A stretch of 64,000 nt of DNA, from assembly GCA_902554335.1 (NCBI GenBank), contig CACDOD010000001.1, positions 39,596 through 103,595 of the forward strand. The letters are read 5' to 3'. The notes beneath the pieces are model-generated. The model was not told where the DNA came from. It did no database searches and saw nothing but the letters and a program-made list of their open reading frames with translations. Of this stretch, positions 33,613 to 43,210 are shown piece by piece (position 1 is the stretch's first letter; the number at the start of each line of letters is the position of its first letter). A program made the translations under genes and the position numbers. Origin of the DNA: an uncultured Pelagibacteraceae bacterium (GTDB lineage: Bacteria; Pseudomonadota; Alphaproteobacteria; Pelagibacterales; Pelagibacteraceae).

Positions 33613-34443
33613 TTATTCTCTTAAAAGGTCGTTTATTGAAGTTTTTGATCTAGTTTTTTCATCTACTTGCTTAATTATTACTGCGCAGCTGAGTGATGGA
33701 CCAGATGGATTTTTTTTGTCTGGTAAAGTGCCTGGCACAACTACAGAATAGGGCGGAATTTTTCCATAAGATATTTCACCAGTTGATCTGTTCACAATTT
33801 TTGTTGATTGACCAATATACATTCCCATACTCAATACAGATCCTTCACCTACTATCACGCCTTCAACGACCTCTGACATAGCTCCTAAAAAAACATTATC
33901 CTCAATAATTGTTGGTAATGCCTGTGCTGGTTCAAGTACTCCGCCTACGCCACTCCCAGCTGATATATGGCAATTTTTTCCAATTTGACTGCAGCTACCA
34001 GCTCTTGCAAATGTATCAATCATTGTACCGGAATCAATATATGCTCCAATATTAATATAGCATGGCATTAAAACTGCATTTTTTCCTATGTAACTACCTT
34101 TTCGAACTGGTGAGTTGGGTACCATTCTAAAACCTGCTTTTTCATGATCTTGTTTTGACCATCCAGCTGTTTTTCCTTTTAATAAGTGAGCCTTATCATA
34201 CCAACTGCTGTAAGGACCGTTTAAATTCTCCATTGGATAAATTCTAAAGCTTAGCATTATCGCTTTTTTTAAATGTTGATGTGTTACCCAATCACCATCA
34301 ATTTTTTCAGCAACTCTAGATTTACCACTATCTAAATCTTCAATAACCTGATTTATCGCATCTTTTATGGATTTGTCAGAATTTTGGTTAATTTTGTCTT
34401 TTATTTCCCATGCATCATTTATAATTTTTTTTATATCGCTCAT
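33613..34443 (-). CDS. dapD: 2,3,4,5-tetrahydropyridine-2,6-dicarboxylate N-succinyltransferase
   Basis: 276-aa trimeric acyltransferase using succinyl-CoA in the lysine/DAP pathway. The C-terminal half is a left-handed beta-helix with hexapeptide repeats (around [20 protein letters not shown] and [20 protein letters not shown]). N-terminal helical domain as in the family. Sits between the HAD gene and dapE with four-base gaps, so DAP succinylation and desuccinylation are co-expressed. Confidence 0.95.
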   Translation of the reverse strand: MSDIKKIINDAWEIKDKINQNSDKSIKDAINQVIEDLDSGKSRVAEKIDGDWVTHQHLKKAIMLSFRIYPMENLNGPYSSWYDKAHLLKGKTAGWSKQDHEKAGFRMVPNSPVRKGSYIGKNAVLMPCYINIGAYIDSGTMIDTFARAGSCSQIGKNCHISAGSGVGGVLEPAQALPTIIEDNVFLGAMSEVVEGVIVGEGSVLSMGMYIGQSTKIVNRSTGEISYGKIPPYSVVVPGTLPDKKNPSGPSLSCAVIIKQVDEKTRSKTSINDLLRE

Positions 34444-34447
34444 AACT

Positions 34448-35137
34448 TTATTGTTCTTTTAATAACCTTATTTTTTTCAAAAATAAAGCGAGATTATTAA
34501 TTCTATAATCTACTACATCTTTATATTTTTCAATATCATTTATTGGCTCATCATTACTAAACCAAACCTTGATCATATTTGTTGCGGTTTTGGACGTAAG
34601 GTTTTTACAAATATCCTCAACATAAACAGTTTCTTCGTTTGTGGGTATCTTAAACTTATCACATAACAGCTTAAGAGACTCAGGATTTGGTTTTGGTTTG
34701 AATTTAAAATCTACAATATCCATGATTTTTCCTTCAAACAAATCATCTATTCCTATTTTTTTCATGCAGTTTACCGCATGTTCTCTACTGCCATTTGTTG
34801 CACAATATGCCTTTAAATTAAGTTTTAACAATTCCTCTCTTAGCTCTAAATCTTTCTCTAGACAGTCGTAATTTATTGTATGTACAAATTTTAAAAATTC
34901 TTGAGCATCTATTTTATCTGGATGATTAATGAGAAGTCCATTTAATGAAGTATCGTGTTTATAAAAATAGTCTGATTGAATTACTTTTGCTTTAATTTTA
35001 TCTATACCAAGCTTAAGCGCTATAAATTCTGTCATTCTAGCTGATACTTGACCAAATAACGTTTTTAGGTATTTAGGGTGATATACACAGCCGTCCATAT
35101 CTAGAATTAAGTATTTTACTTTTTTCAGATCTTTCAT
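34448..35137 (-). CDS. HAD-superfamily hydrolase, pyrimidine 5'-nucleotidase-like
   Basis: 229 aa. HAD motif I is [10 protein letters not shown] (nucleophile Asp13, Asp15), motif II is in [10 protein letters not shown], and motifs III/IV are around [10 protein letters not shown] and [10 protein letters not shown]. Motif I departs from the DLDNTLYP seen in most pyrimidine 5'-nucleotidases of this group. Overlaps argB by four bases and precedes dapD by four, a position such genes also hold in other alphaproteobacteria. Probably dephosphorylates a small metabolite; substrate not certain. Confidence 0.8.
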   Translation of the reverse strand: MKDLKKVKYLILDMDGCVYHPKYLKTLFGQVSARMTEFIALKLGIDKIKAKVIQSDYFYKHDTSLNGLLINHPDKIDAQEFLKFVHTINYDCLEKDLELREELLKLNLKAYCATNGSREHAVNCMKKIGIDDLFEGKIMDIVDFKFKPKPNPESLKLLCDKFKIPTNEETVYVEDICKNLTSKTATNMIKVWFSNDEPINDIEKYKDVVDYRINNLALFLKKIRLLKEQ

Positions 35138-35979
35138 TTTCTGATCAAAGTTCCTGCACCTTTATCGGAAAAAATCTCAAATAAAATTGAATGAGGTTTT
35201 CTTCCATCAACAATTACTACTCCTGTAACTCCGTTATTTACAGCATCAAGGCATGTATTAATTTTAGGGATCATGCCCCCAGTTATAGTCTCATCTTTAA
35301 TCATTTGTAAGATTTCTGAGGATGTGACTTCTTCTATTAGTTTTTCATCTTTATCTAGTACACCTTCTATATTTGTCATTAAAATTAATCTTCTTGCTTT
35401 TAATGATTTTGCAACAGCGCCTGCAGCTGTATCCCCGTTTATATTGTATGTCTGACTATCTTTTAAGCCCAAAGGAGAGATAATAGGTACCATTTTTTTT
35501 TTGATAATATTTTGGATTACATCCTTGTCAATTTCAGATGGTTTTCCAACAAATCCAAGTTCTTTAGATTCTGGAATTATTTTTATAACACTGTTCTTTT
35601 TAGTATGAATTGAAATCCCTTCTGTATTCTTTTTTTTTAAAGAATCTACAATGTCATTATTAAAATCTATTAGAACGTCTTCAACTATTTTAATAATTTT
35701 TTTGTCAGTAACTCTTAAACCTCTAATAAATTTTGATTGGATATTTGACTTATCTAATTCTCTTTTAATTCTGGGTCCACCGCCATGAATTACTGCAATT
35801 GAAAGACCTAATTTATTTAAAACACTTATATCTTCGATAAAATTATTAAATATATTTCTATCAATAAAAACATTTCCTCCATATTTTATAACGATTAAAT
35901 CATTTTTATATTTATCAATATATTTTTGGACCTCATCGATGGATGGGCCATCTATTGGCAGCAATTTTTCAATTTTCAT
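35134..35979 (-). CDS. argB: Acetylglutamate kinase
   Basis: 281 aa, second step of arginine synthesis. N-terminal phosphate-binding IVIKYGGNV, substrate loop VIHGGGPRI, the middle region NINGDTAAGAVAKSL and the C-terminal DGRKPHSILFEIF with the final GAGTLIRK are those of ArgB. Two bases after the yidC stop. In many alphaproteobacteria the GTPase gene ysxC/engB lies between yidC and argB; it is absent here. Confidence 0.94.
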   Translation of the reverse strand: MKIEKLLPIDGPSIDEVQKYIDKYKNDLIVIKYGGNVFIDRNIFNNFIEDISVLNKLGLSIAVIHGGGPRIKRELDKSNIQSKFIRGLRVTDKKIIKIVEDVLIDFNNDIVDSLKKKNTEGISIHTKKNSVIKIIPESKELGFVGKPSEIDKDVIQNIIKKKMVPIISPLGLKDSQTYNINGDTAAGAVAKSLKARRLILMTNIEGVLDKDEKLIEEVTSSEILQMIKDETITGGMIPKINTCLDAVNNGVTGVVIVDGRKPHSILFEIFSDKGAGTLIRK

Positions 35980-35981
35980 TT

Positions 35982-37664
35982 TTATACTTGAGTTTTAACA
36001 GTTGTCTTTCTCATGATAACAACCTGCTGCATCATTGTGAAAATGTTGTTAAATGTCCAATAAATAACTAATCCACTTGGGAATGGTGCTAATATCACCG
36101 TTAAAAATAGTGGAAAGAACATAAAGATTTTAGCCTGTATAGGATCTGGGGGAGCTGGATTTAATTTTTGTTGAAGATACATCGTAAGGCCCATCAAACA
36201 CGGCCATGCTCCAATAATTAAAAAATTCGGCACATCAAACGGCAATAATCCAAAAGCATTAAATATACTTGTGGGATCTCTTTCACTTAAGTCATTAATC
36301 CATCCAAAGAATGGTTGATGCCTCATCTCGATTGTTACAAATAACATTTTATAAATAGCAAAGAAAAAAGGAATCTGTAGTAAAATGGGAAAACAACCAC
36401 TCAAAGGATTTACTTTTTCTCTTCTATATAAAGCCATCATTTCTTGTTGTAGTTTTACTTTATCTTCTTTATGAAGCTCTTTTAGTCTAGCCATTTCAGG
36501 CTGCAGCAGTTTCATACGTGCCATAGATTTAAAAGACATGTTTGCAAGTGGAAAGAATGCAATTCTTATACAAACAGTAATTAGTATTATTGCAATTCCA
36601 AAATTACCTGTAAGTTTATAAAAATAATCTATTGCAAAGAATAGATTTTTTACAAGCCAGTAAAACCAGCCCCAATCAATTACCAAATCAAATTTACTGA
36701 TATTTTGGTTTTCTGCATATCCATCAATAATGTCAACCTCTTTTGCGGCAACAATAACTTTGAAGTTATTTGATTTAGTTTCGTTTGCACCAACAACTGT
36801 TGGCTTATTTTCTATAAAACTTGCTTTAAATTTATTTTTGTAATCAAAATCGGCTCTAAATGATTTGTTTTTTTCTGGCACAATGCTAGCAACCCAATAT
36901 TTATCTACTATTGCCACATATCCTTCCTCCGCATTTTTTGAATATGATTTTTCTTCAATGTCGTCATAGTCTTCCTCAACTAAATTACCATCAAATACAC
37001 CAAGTAAACCCTCATGGAGAATATAAAAATTGGTAACTTCTGGTGCAGTGTTTCTTATTACTTGTCCATAAGGATAAAAATTATAGGTTTTTTCAGAATT
37101 GTTGGTAATTTTTTGCTCAATGTTGAATAAAAATTTATCATCTAATTTAATTATTTTTTCAAACGTTATATTATTTTTAGTCCACTTTAATGTAACATTA
37201 GAATTCGGAGTAAGTTTATTGTTTCCTTCAACTTTCCAAACAGTTTTATTATTTGGAGTCTCAATTTCATTATTATTAATCGCCCAACCTGAATCTATGT
37301 AATAACCTGTTTTAATTTCTTTTGGATTTAGTAAAGTAACTCTTTCATCACTATCAACTGCTGTAGTATAATTTTTAAAAGTTAGATCATCTATTACTGC
37401 ACCAGTTAAAGAAATTGAACCAATTATATTATCATTCTCAAATATTATCCTATCTGTTTCATTTAACGCATTCTCTCTTGTTATTAATTTTATTTCTTCA
37501 TTTTCAATTAATTTAGGGGCATCTTCGTTTTGTATAAGCTCATTTTTTTCTTTTTCTAACTGTTCTTGTTTAATTTCTTGTGGAGAAGGAGCAAAGAAGA
37601 GGCCATAGAGAACAATGACAGCGGCACTTAATGAGACAGCGGCTAGAGTATTTTTTAAATCCAT
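35982..37664 (-). CDS. yidC: Membrane protein insertase YidC
   Basis: 560 aa. N-terminal membrane anchor (residues 4-24), a large periplasmic beta domain (about 50-330), then the conserved C-terminal five-helix insertase core with GIAIILITVCIRIAFFPLA, SGCFPILLQIPFFFAIYKM and a final FPSGLVIYWTFNN. Inserts and folds inner-membrane proteins with or without Sec. Start overlaps the yidD stop by one base in the rpmH-rnpA-yidD-yidC unit. Confidence 0.97.
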   Translation of the reverse strand: MDLKNTLAAVSLSAAVIVLYGLFFAPSPQEIKQEQLEKEKNELIQNEDAPKLIENEEIKLITRENALNETDRIIFENDNIIGSISLTGAVIDDLTFKNYTTAVDSDERVTLLNPKEIKTGYYIDSGWAINNNEIETPNNKTVWKVEGNNKLTPNSNVTLKWTKNNITFEKIIKLDDKFLFNIEQKITNNSEKTYNFYPYGQVIRNTAPEVTNFYILHEGLLGVFDGNLVEEDYDDIEEKSYSKNAEEGYVAIVDKYWVASIVPEKNKSFRADFDYKNKFKASFIENKPTVVGANETKSNNFKVIVAAKEVDIIDGYAENQNISKFDLVIDWGWFYWLVKNLFFAIDYFYKLTGNFGIAIILITVCIRIAFFPLANMSFKSMARMKLLQPEMARLKELHKEDKVKLQQEMMALYRREKVNPLSGCFPILLQIPFFFAIYKMLFVTIEMRHQPFFGWINDLSERDPTSIFNAFGLLPFDVPNFLIIGAWPCLMGLTMYLQQKLNPAPPDPIQAKIFMFFPLFLTVILAPFPSGLVIYWTFNNIFTMMQQVVIMRKTTVKTQV

Positions 37665-37888
37665 TAATTCTTACCTTTCTTAACTGGATCATATCCATGA
37701 CCACCTAAGGGATGACAGGATAAAATTCTTTTTGTTCCTTTTATAGTTCCTTTAATAACGCCATATTCATTTAAACAATCTATAAAATACTCAGAACAAG
37801 TAGGTAGGTATCTACAACTTGGACATATAATTGGAGATAAGATTAACTTATAAATTTTTATTATTTTAATTAGAATAGTTTTAATCAT
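37664..37888 (-). CDS. yidD: Membrane protein insertion efficiency factor YidD
   Basis: 74-aa membrane-associated protein with the family signatures CRYLPTCSEY and CHPLGGHGYDPV and an amphipathic N-terminus. Helps YidC-dependent insertion. Overlaps rnpA by four bases and yidC by one, so it is coupled to both. Confidence 0.95.
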   Translation of the reverse strand: MIKTILIKIIKIYKLILSPIICPSCRYLPTCSEYFIDCLNEYGVIKGTIKGTKRILSCHPLGGHGYDPVKKGKN

Positions 37889-38226
37889 CTTACTTTTATT
37901 AAATCCTTAAATATTGAGTCTTTTATCATTTTATAATTAGCATCATAGATATTTTTTTTTGCAATAAACAAATATGAATAATTTAAGTTCATAGTTATAT
38001 TTTTTATTGCATCATTCATTATATTTCTTAATCTTCTTTTAATTTTATTGCGTTTAACCGCATTTCCAATTTTTTTCTTTGTAACAATACTAACATTTAA
38101 AAGCTTATTACTTTTAGAGGGAATTTTTTTAAAAAAGATTGTTGAGTAAGGATTAGAAATTTTTTTACCTTTCAGTAAACTTTTAAAATCTTCACTCTTA
38201 GAAAGGCTTGAGATTTTACTTCTCAT
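37885..38226 (-). CDS. rnpA: Ribonuclease P protein component
   Basis: 113 aa, basic. The RNR-type signature appears as KIGNAVKRNKIKRRLRN; the N-terminal segment LSKSEDFKSLLKGKK is typical. Partners the catalytic RNase P RNA (not in the window) to mature tRNA 5' ends. Its ATG overlaps the rpmH stop by one base. Confidence 0.94.
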   Translation of the reverse strand: MRSKISSLSKSEDFKSLLKGKKISNPYSTIFFKKIPSKSNKLLNVSIVTKKKIGNAVKRNKIKRRLRNIMNDAIKNITMNLNYSYLFIAKKNIYDANYKMIKDSIFKDLIKVR

Positions 38227-38360
38227 TAAACTGAAAGTTTTTTTCTACCTTTTTTTCTACGATTTTTTAGCACCTTCTGTCTTTTTTTCGTAGACATTCT
38301 AGATCTAAAACCGTGTTTTCTTTTTCTTTTTACTCTACTTGGATGCCAGGTTCTTTTCAT
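38226..38360 (-). CDS. rpmH: 50S ribosomal protein L34
   Basis: 44-aa protein from ATG at 38360 to the TAA at 38226-38228. The translation begins [20 protein letters not shown] and continues [19 protein letters not shown], the L34 signature. First gene of a ten-gene operon running to the SET-domain gene. The 82-base divergent gap to the TVP38-type gene must hold the promoter, but no convincing box pair was found. Confidence 0.95.
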   Translation of the reverse strand: MKRTWHPSRVKRKRKHGFRSRMSTKKRQKVLKNRRKKGRKKLSV

Positions 38361-38442
38361 AGGTCAATAAATTGTTGTTAAAATTTCGTTCTTATAGAAA
38401 ATAAAACTATATAAGTACAGGTAATTTTAATAAATTATCCCT

Positions 38443-39159
38443 ATGAACAAGACAAAAAATATCAAAATAATTCTAGGAATTACATACTTGCTGATAATTT
38501 CTATTTTTTTGTGGGTTTTTTTTAATAATTTTTCAATCCAGGACTTCACAAGTTATGAATTGATTAAAAATAACAGAGAGACTTTAGAGGAAATTAAAAA
38601 TAACAATATTATTTTATCAAGTATATTATTTTTTTTAGGTACAATTATTTGGGTTCTTTTATTAGGTTTTGGTTCACCTGTTTTTTTAGTTGGAGGTTTT
38701 ATATTTGGCAAATGGCTTGGATCATTCCTTGTAATTTTTGGTTTATCAACTGGCGCAACATTTCTCTATATTTTTGCAAACTTTTTTTTAAAAAATATTG
38801 TCAAAGAAAAATTTTCAAATCGATTTATTAACCTAACAGATAAATTTAAAAAAAATGAATTTATATTTTTTTTAATTTACAGGTTTGTTGGAGGAATTCC
38901 TTTTTTTATCTCAAATATTTTACCAACTTTATTTAACATCAAAAAAAGAAATTTCTTTTTTGGCACAATTATCGGAATGGCACCACAACTTTTTGTTGGT
39001 GTTTCTTTGGGAGCAGGTTTAAGTAAAGTTTTAGAGGAAAATAAAGAACCTCCAACTATTTTTGAATTAATCTTGACACCTGATATATATTTGCCAATAC
39101 TTGGAATAACAATTCTAGTATTAATTGCTATTTATTTAAGAAAATATTTTTTGAAATAA
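38443..39159 (+). CDS. TVP38/TMEM64-family (VTT domain) membrane protein
   Basis: 238 aa with about five to six hydrophobic helices. The VTT/DedA-like core is visible: GFGSPVFLVGGFIFGKWLG, a middle helix STGATFLYIFANFF and the re-entrant RFVGGIPFFISNILPTLFNI with conserved Arg and Pro. Relatives are linked to lipid scrambling or undecaprenyl/polar lipid recycling; exact function here unknown. Its stop directly abuts the 3' end of the convergent tRNA-Thr. Confidence 0.88.
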   Translation: MNKTKNIKIILGITYLLIISIFLWVFFNNFSIQDFTSYELIKNNRETLEEIKNNNIILSSILFFLGTIIWVLLLGFGSPVFLVGGFIFGKWLGSFLVIFGLSTGATFLYIFANFFLKNIVKEKFSNRFINLTDKFKKNEFIFFLIYRFVGGIPFFISNILPTLFNIKKRNFFFGTIIGMAPQLFVGVSLGAGLSKVLEENKEPPTIFELILTPDIYLPILGITILVLIAIYLRKYFLK

Positions 39160-39236
39160 TGGTGCCCTGACCCAGAATCGAACTGGGAACTGACCCTTAC
39201 CAAGGGCCTGTTTTAACCATTAGAAACTATCAGGGC
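39160..39236 (-). tRNA. tRNA-Thr (GGT)
   Basis: 77 nt on the minus strand. Acceptor GCCCTGA pairs with TCAGGGC, D-stem GTTT/AAAC, anticodon loop TTGGTAA gives GGT, T-arm CCCAG-TTCGATT-CTGGG, discriminator A, CCA encoded. Reads ACC/ACU. The encoded CCA touches the stop codon of the convergent membrane protein gene with no base between. Confidence 0.96.
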
Positions 39237-39243
39237 TTTTTTT

Positions 39244-39293
39244 ACAATATTGCATAAAACTCAATTTGACAAACTTCTACCTTAATTTATAAG
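39244..39293. promoter_or_regulatory. Divergent promoter pair sharing one -35 box
   Basis: Plus strand: TTGACA (39266-39271), 16 bases, TATAAG (39288-39293), serving the gene at 39317. Minus strand: TTGTCA (39272-39267), 17 bases, TATTGT (39249-39244), starting near the 5' end of tRNA-Thr at 39236. The two -35 boxes overlap in the near-palindrome TTTGACAAA, so polymerase could bind only one way at a time. This is the best consensus match in the window. Confidence 0.55.
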
Positions 39294-39316
39294 TAATTTA
39301 GACATAGGTAATTATC

Positions 39317-39622
39317 ATGAAAATTTACACAAAAATCATTTTAGATAAAAATAATAATATAATTGAAGAAGAATATTTTAATTATAAAGGACCAATTTCT
39401 TATGCTGGAATACACTATGATTTTAAGAGTACTCGGGGAGCAAAGGCAATGGAAAAGCAGGCAAAAAGAGAAAAGAAACTTGCAGAGAGACGTGCAAAAA
39501 AACAAGCTAAAGCTTTAGAGAAAGGTGTTGATTTAAATAAAAAACAAGAGGATCAAACTATTCCATTAAATGAAACAATTACACTTGCGCACCTAACAGA
39601 TCCAGAAAATAATAAAAAATAA
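39317..39622 (+). CDS. Small charged protein, conserved type, unknown function
   Basis: 101 aa. The N-terminal half is a short beta-like segment (MKIYTKIILDKNNNIIEEEY, then NYKGPISYAG); the middle (about 45-75) is a very basic Lys/Ala/Arg helix (EKQAKREKKLAERRAKKQAK), probably nucleic-acid or membrane contacting, and the tail is acidic. Similar short proteins with a YKGPIS-like motif are recalled from marine alphaproteobacteria, but I know no function. A strong promoter precedes it; it starts the dcd-murA-hisD transcript. Confidence 0.7.
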   Translation: MKIYTKIILDKNNNIIEEEYFNYKGPISYAGIHYDFKSTRGAKAMEKQAKREKKLAERRAKKQAKALEKGVDLNKKQEDQTIPLNETITLAHLTDPENNKK

Positions 39623-39629
39623 ATATCAC

Positions 39630-39746
39630 ATGGTAAAAAAAAAGAAGCCTTCAAAGCTTGATCTTGAGAGTGCTTTAAGAAAAAATTTAAAAAAAAGAAA
39701 ACATTTCCAAAAAAAAATCCCAAAAAAAAATGATACTAAACGATAA
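39630..39746 (+). CDS. Very small lysine-rich protein overlapping dcd
   Basis: 38 aa from ATG 39630 to TAA 39744-39746: MVKKKKPSKLDLESALRKN followed by LKKRKHFQKKIPKKNDTKR. The pattern acidic-hydrophobic helix, then RKNLKKRK, resembles the short RANLRRRKAQ-type proteins found next to murA in other alphaproteobacteria. It begins seven bases after the preceding stop and overlaps dcd by 17 bases in another frame. Could instead be a chance frame in A-rich DNA. Confidence 0.55.
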   Translation: MVKKKKPSKLDLESALRKNLKKRKHFQKKIPKKNDTKR

Positions 39747-40281
39747 GCAAATAAAAAAATTAGCTGAAGAGGAGGAAATGATCAAACCGTTTGTCGGTGA
39801 AAGTGTATCAAAAGGTATTAGTCATGGACTTAATTCTTTTGGTTATGACTTAAGGTGTGGATCAGAATTCAAAATATTTACTAATATAAAAGGAGCTACA
39901 GCTGATCCAAAAAATTTTAGTGAAGACAATTTTATTACTGTAAAAGATGAAGAATCAATATTAATTCCACCTAATTCTTTTGCACTTGCCTCAAGTCTTG
40001 AATATTTTAAGATGCCAAGAAATGTTACGGGGTTAGTCACTGCAAAGTCAACTTATGCCAGGTGTGGCTTAGGTGTTCCGCCAACAGTTCTCGAAGGAGG
40101 TTGGAATGGAGTGCTGGTGCTTGAATTTTCAAACCATACAAGCAATTCAATAAGATTATATGCAAATAGTGGTGCTGCACAAATTCTTTTTTTTCAAGGT
40201 GAGCAACCAGATGTTTCTTACGCTGATAGAAATGGAAAGTATCAAGGGCAAACTGGTATTACATTAGCTAAATCAAAATAA
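39730..40281 (+). CDS. dcd: dCTP deaminase
   Basis: 183 aa, makes dUTP from dCTP for thymidylate synthesis. Typical start (MILNDKQIKKLAEEEEMIKPF), active-site segments TAKSTYARCGLGV and TVLEGGWNGVLVLEFSNHT with the catalytic Glu, and the C-terminal nucleotide lid KYQGQTGITLAK. Four bases before murA. Confidence 0.95.
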   Translation: MILNDKQIKKLAEEEEMIKPFVGESVSKGISHGLNSFGYDLRCGSEFKIFTNIKGATADPKNFSEDNFITVKDEESILIPPNSFALASSLEYFKMPRNVTGLVTAKSTYARCGLGVPPTVLEGGWNGVLVLEFSNHTSNSIRLYANSGAAQILFFQGEQPDVSYADRNGKYQGQTGITLAKSK

Positions 40282-40285
40282 ATAA

Positions 40286-41554
40286 ATGCAGAAATTTATA
40301 ATAAAAGGCCCTAATAAAGCTGTAAAGGGTGAGATAGATATAAGTGGAGCTAAAAATTCATGCCTTCCTTTGATGGCTGCATCTATACTATTTAAGAAAA
40401 AAGTAACTCTAAGAAACGTCCCATTTGTAAAAGATGTTCACACTATGAGAAATCTATTAGTATCTCTAGGATCAAAAATAGAATTTTCCGAGTCAAAAAA
40501 AACAATGACAATTACTAACAATAAAAATCATAATTTGACGGTTCCTTATCATTTAGTTTCAACAATGAGAGCTGGAGTACTAACAATGGGTCCACTTTTA
40601 GCAAGATATCCACAAAAAAAAATTAAAGTTGCTTTAGGCGGAGGTTGTGCATTGGGAGTAAGAGATACAAATTGGCACTTAGCAGGTTTTAGAAGTTTAG
40701 GGGCAAGAAATAATTTAGATAAAGGCTATGTAAATATCTCAACAAAAAAAGGATTAATCGGAGGTGTATATAAATTTCCAAAGGTCACAGTTACTGGTAC
40801 TTCAAACTTAATTATGGCATCTATTTTTGTTAAAGGTTCACATTTCGTAAAAAATATATCAATTGAACCTGAGGTAATTGATTTAATAAATTTTTTAAAT
40901 AATTCAGGAGCAAAAATAAAATTTATCGGCAAAAGGTCAATAAAAATTATTGGTATAAAGGAATTGATTAATGGAACGCACAATATCATTGGTGACAGAA
41001 TAGAAGCTTTTAGTTACTTGTGTGCTGGTGTAATAACAAGTGGTAAGGTCAAAGTAAAAAATATTAATCCCAATCACCTAAGAACAGAAATAAATGTTTT
41101 AAAAAAGATGGGTTGTAAAATTTTAGCTAAAGAAAATTCAATAATATTGACCTCAGCAAAAAAATTAAAACCTATTAAAATAAAAACTGGTCCGTGGCCA
41201 TCATTTGCAACAGATAATATGCCAATGATACTTGCTGTACTAACAAAAGTTTCTGGCAGGAGTCAAATTGAAGAGACAATTTTTTCTAATCGGTTTATGG
41301 CAGCACCCGAATTAAATAGGATGGGTGCCTTGATTAAGATTAAAAAAAATAAAGCAATTGTTGTAGGTCAAAACCAATTAACAGCCGCAGATTGTATTTC
41401 ATCAGATTTAAGAACTACATTTTCGATTATTTTAGGTGCTATGGCAGCAAAAGGCCAAAGCAAAATCAATCGAGTTTACCATGGTTTGCGCGGTTATTAT
41501 AAACTAGAAACAAAACTTAGAAAAATAGGAATTAAAATAAAATCAAAAAACTAG
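40286..41554 (+). CDS. murA: UDP-N-acetylglucosamine 1-carboxyvinyltransferase
   Basis: First committed step of peptidoglycan synthesis. 422 aa, two inside-out alpha/beta domains. GAKNSCLPLMAA near the N-terminus, catalytic cysteine in GGGCALGVRDTNWH (equivalent to Cys115 of E. coli), and GDRIEAFSYLCAG. Followed directly by the DUF2948 gene, as in other alphaproteobacteria. Confidence 0.96.
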   Translation: MQKFIIKGPNKAVKGEIDISGAKNSCLPLMAASILFKKKVTLRNVPFVKDVHTMRNLLVSLGSKIEFSESKKTMTITNNKNHNLTVPYHLVSTMRAGVLTMGPLLARYPQKKIKVALGGGCALGVRDTNWHLAGFRSLGARNNLDKGYVNISTKKGLIGGVYKFPKVTVTGTSNLIMASIFVKGSHFVKNISIEPEVIDLINFLNNSGAKIKFIGKRSIKIIGIKELINGTHNIIGDRIEAFSYLCAGVITSGKVKVKNINPNHLRTEINVLKKMGCKILAKENSIILTSAKKLKPIKIKTGPWPSFATDNMPMILAVLTKVSGRSQIEETIFSNRFMAAPELNRMGALIKIKKNKAIVVGQNQLTAADCISSDLRTTFSIILGAMAAKGQSKINRVYHGLRGYYKLETKLRKIGIKIKSKN

Positions 41555-41968
41555 ATGGCTGAGAAATTTTTAAAGAAAATAATTACTCAAAATAAAGATG
41601 ACCTCAGAATAATTTCAGCATTATGTTCTGAAGCAAAAATAAAGCAATCAGACATCAAGTTTTTAAAAGAAAATAAAATTTTTTTATTATCTTTGCAAAG
41701 ACAAAATAAAGAAATAAGCAATAGTAAAGAAAAAATAAACAGCATTCTAAAATTTGAATTTATTGATAAGTCTATGTCAAAAAATATAAATCAAAAAAAC
41801 AAAGAAAATATTTTAGAGCTACTAGCAATAGAAACGTATAAAAAAGAAAATAATTATGAAATAATACTGTTATTTTCAAATAATGGAATTATAACCCTTT
41901 TTTGTGAGATAATTGAATGTACATTAGAAGATGTAAAAGTAATTAATGATAAAAACTTTAAACTGTAA
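41555..41968 (+). CDS. DUF2948-family protein
   Basis: 137 aa, unknown function. The start (FLKKIITQNKDDLRIISALC), the SDIKFLKENKIFLLSLQR segment and the end ([11 protein letters not shown]) fit the alphaproteobacterial DUF2948 family, which sits between murA and hisD. It starts on the base after the murA stop and overlaps hisD by 23 bases. Position, more than sequence strength, supports the name. Confidence 0.75.
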   Translation: MAEKFLKKIITQNKDDLRIISALCSEAKIKQSDIKFLKENKIFLLSLQRQNKEISNSKEKINSILKFEFIDKSMSKNINQKNKENILELLAIETYKKENNYEIILLFSNNGIITLFCEIIECTLEDVKVINDKNFKL

Positions 41969-43208
41969 GAATAAAAATTATAAAAAAAAACTAATTGATT
42001 TTCTAGAAATAAGAAGGTCTCGAAAGTCTGTTGATAGATCTGTTGTGTCTAGAATTTTAAATGATGTCAAAAAAAATAAAAATAAAGCAATAATTAAGTA
42101 TGAAAAAAGGTTTTCAAAAAACAAAAAAATTCACACTTCAAAAAAAGAGATAAATTTAGCAATTAGAAAATTAGATCCAAAAATTAGAAAAGCTATTGAT
42201 TTTTCATACTCTAGAATTTTTAAATTTCACAAACTTCAAATTCCCGATGATATTAAATATATTGATCAATATAACAATAAAATTTATTATAAGAATGTAC
42301 CATTGCAATCAGTTGGGATCTACGTACCTGCAAATCTACCAAGCACTCTTCTAATGTGCGCTATACCTGCACAAATTTCTAAAGTGAAAAATATAATTGT
42401 TGCAAATCCTAGAACAAATGGAAAATTAAATTCTGCAGTTATGTATGCGGCAAAAAAATGTGGAGTATCGAAAGTAATTACATGTGGAGGAGCACAAGCT
42501 ATTGCTGATTTAGTTTATGTTCAAAAAGTAAACAAAGTAGTTGGCCCAGGTTCAGATATAACTGCAGAGGCTAAACGTCAAGTTTTCGGTTCAGTTGGAA
42601 TTGATGGCATTGCTGGTCCAAGTGAAATTCTTGTTCTTGCTGACAAAAAAACTAATATTAATGAAATTAGTACGTCTTTGGTTGGACAGTCGGAGCATGG
42701 TCCAGAAAGTCAATGTATTCTTGTAACCAAAAATAAAGAAATAATAAAAAAAGTAAAAAAAAATATAATTTTAAATATAAAAAAATTACCCAGAAAAAAA
42801 ATTGCCATTAAAAGTTTAAAAAACCACGGACTAATTATTTTATGTCAAAATGATAGACAAATTATTGATGTAATTAATGAAATTGCTCCTGAACATCTTG
42901 AGCTAAATGTATCAAATTATAAAAAATATCTAAATCGTATTTTCAATGTGGGCTCAGTTTGTATTGGTAAATATACACCAATGGCCGTTACTGATTATAA
43001 TTCAGGGAGCCAACACACTCTTCCAACTTTAGGAAGTGCAAAGTTTTCTTCTGGATTAAACGTAAACGATTTTTTTAAAAAAATTAGCTATGTAAATCTT
43101 TCAAAAAAAGGTGTTGCAAAAATTGGGAAATTTGCGATACAGATGAGTGATTTTGAGGAACTAAAAGCCCACTCTGAATCAATTAAATCAAGAATAAGGA
43201 GAAATTAA
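41946..43208 (+). CDS. hisD: Histidinol dehydrogenase
   Basis: 420 aa, last two steps of histidine synthesis, zinc-dependent. Visible are [66 protein letters not shown], the zinc/catalytic SEHGPESQ and the late APEHLEL with its [16 protein letters not shown] segment. Overlaps DUF2948 by 23 bases; two bases before the TTG of infA. Other histidine genes (hisZ, hisG) lie 2.3 kb further on the same strand. Confidence 0.96.
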   Translation: MIKTLNCKNKNYKKKLIDFLEIRRSRKSVDRSVVSRILNDVKKNKNKAIIKYEKRFSKNKKIHTSKKEINLAIRKLDPKIRKAIDFSYSRIFKFHKLQIPDDIKYIDQYNNKIYYKNVPLQSVGIYVPANLPSTLLMCAIPAQISKVKNIIVANPRTNGKLNSAVMYAAKKCGVSKVITCGGAQAIADLVYVQKVNKVVGPGSDITAEAKRQVFGSVGIDGIAGPSEILVLADKKTNINEISTSLVGQSEHGPESQCILVTKNKEIIKKVKKNIILNIKKLPRKKIAIKSLKNHGLIILCQNDRQIIDVINEIAPEHLELNVSNYKKYLNRIFNVGSVCIGKYTPMAVTDYNSGSQHTLPTLGSAKFSSGLNVNDFFKKISYVNLSKKGVAKIGKFAIQMSDFEELKAHSESIKSRIRRN

Positions 43209-43210
43209 AT

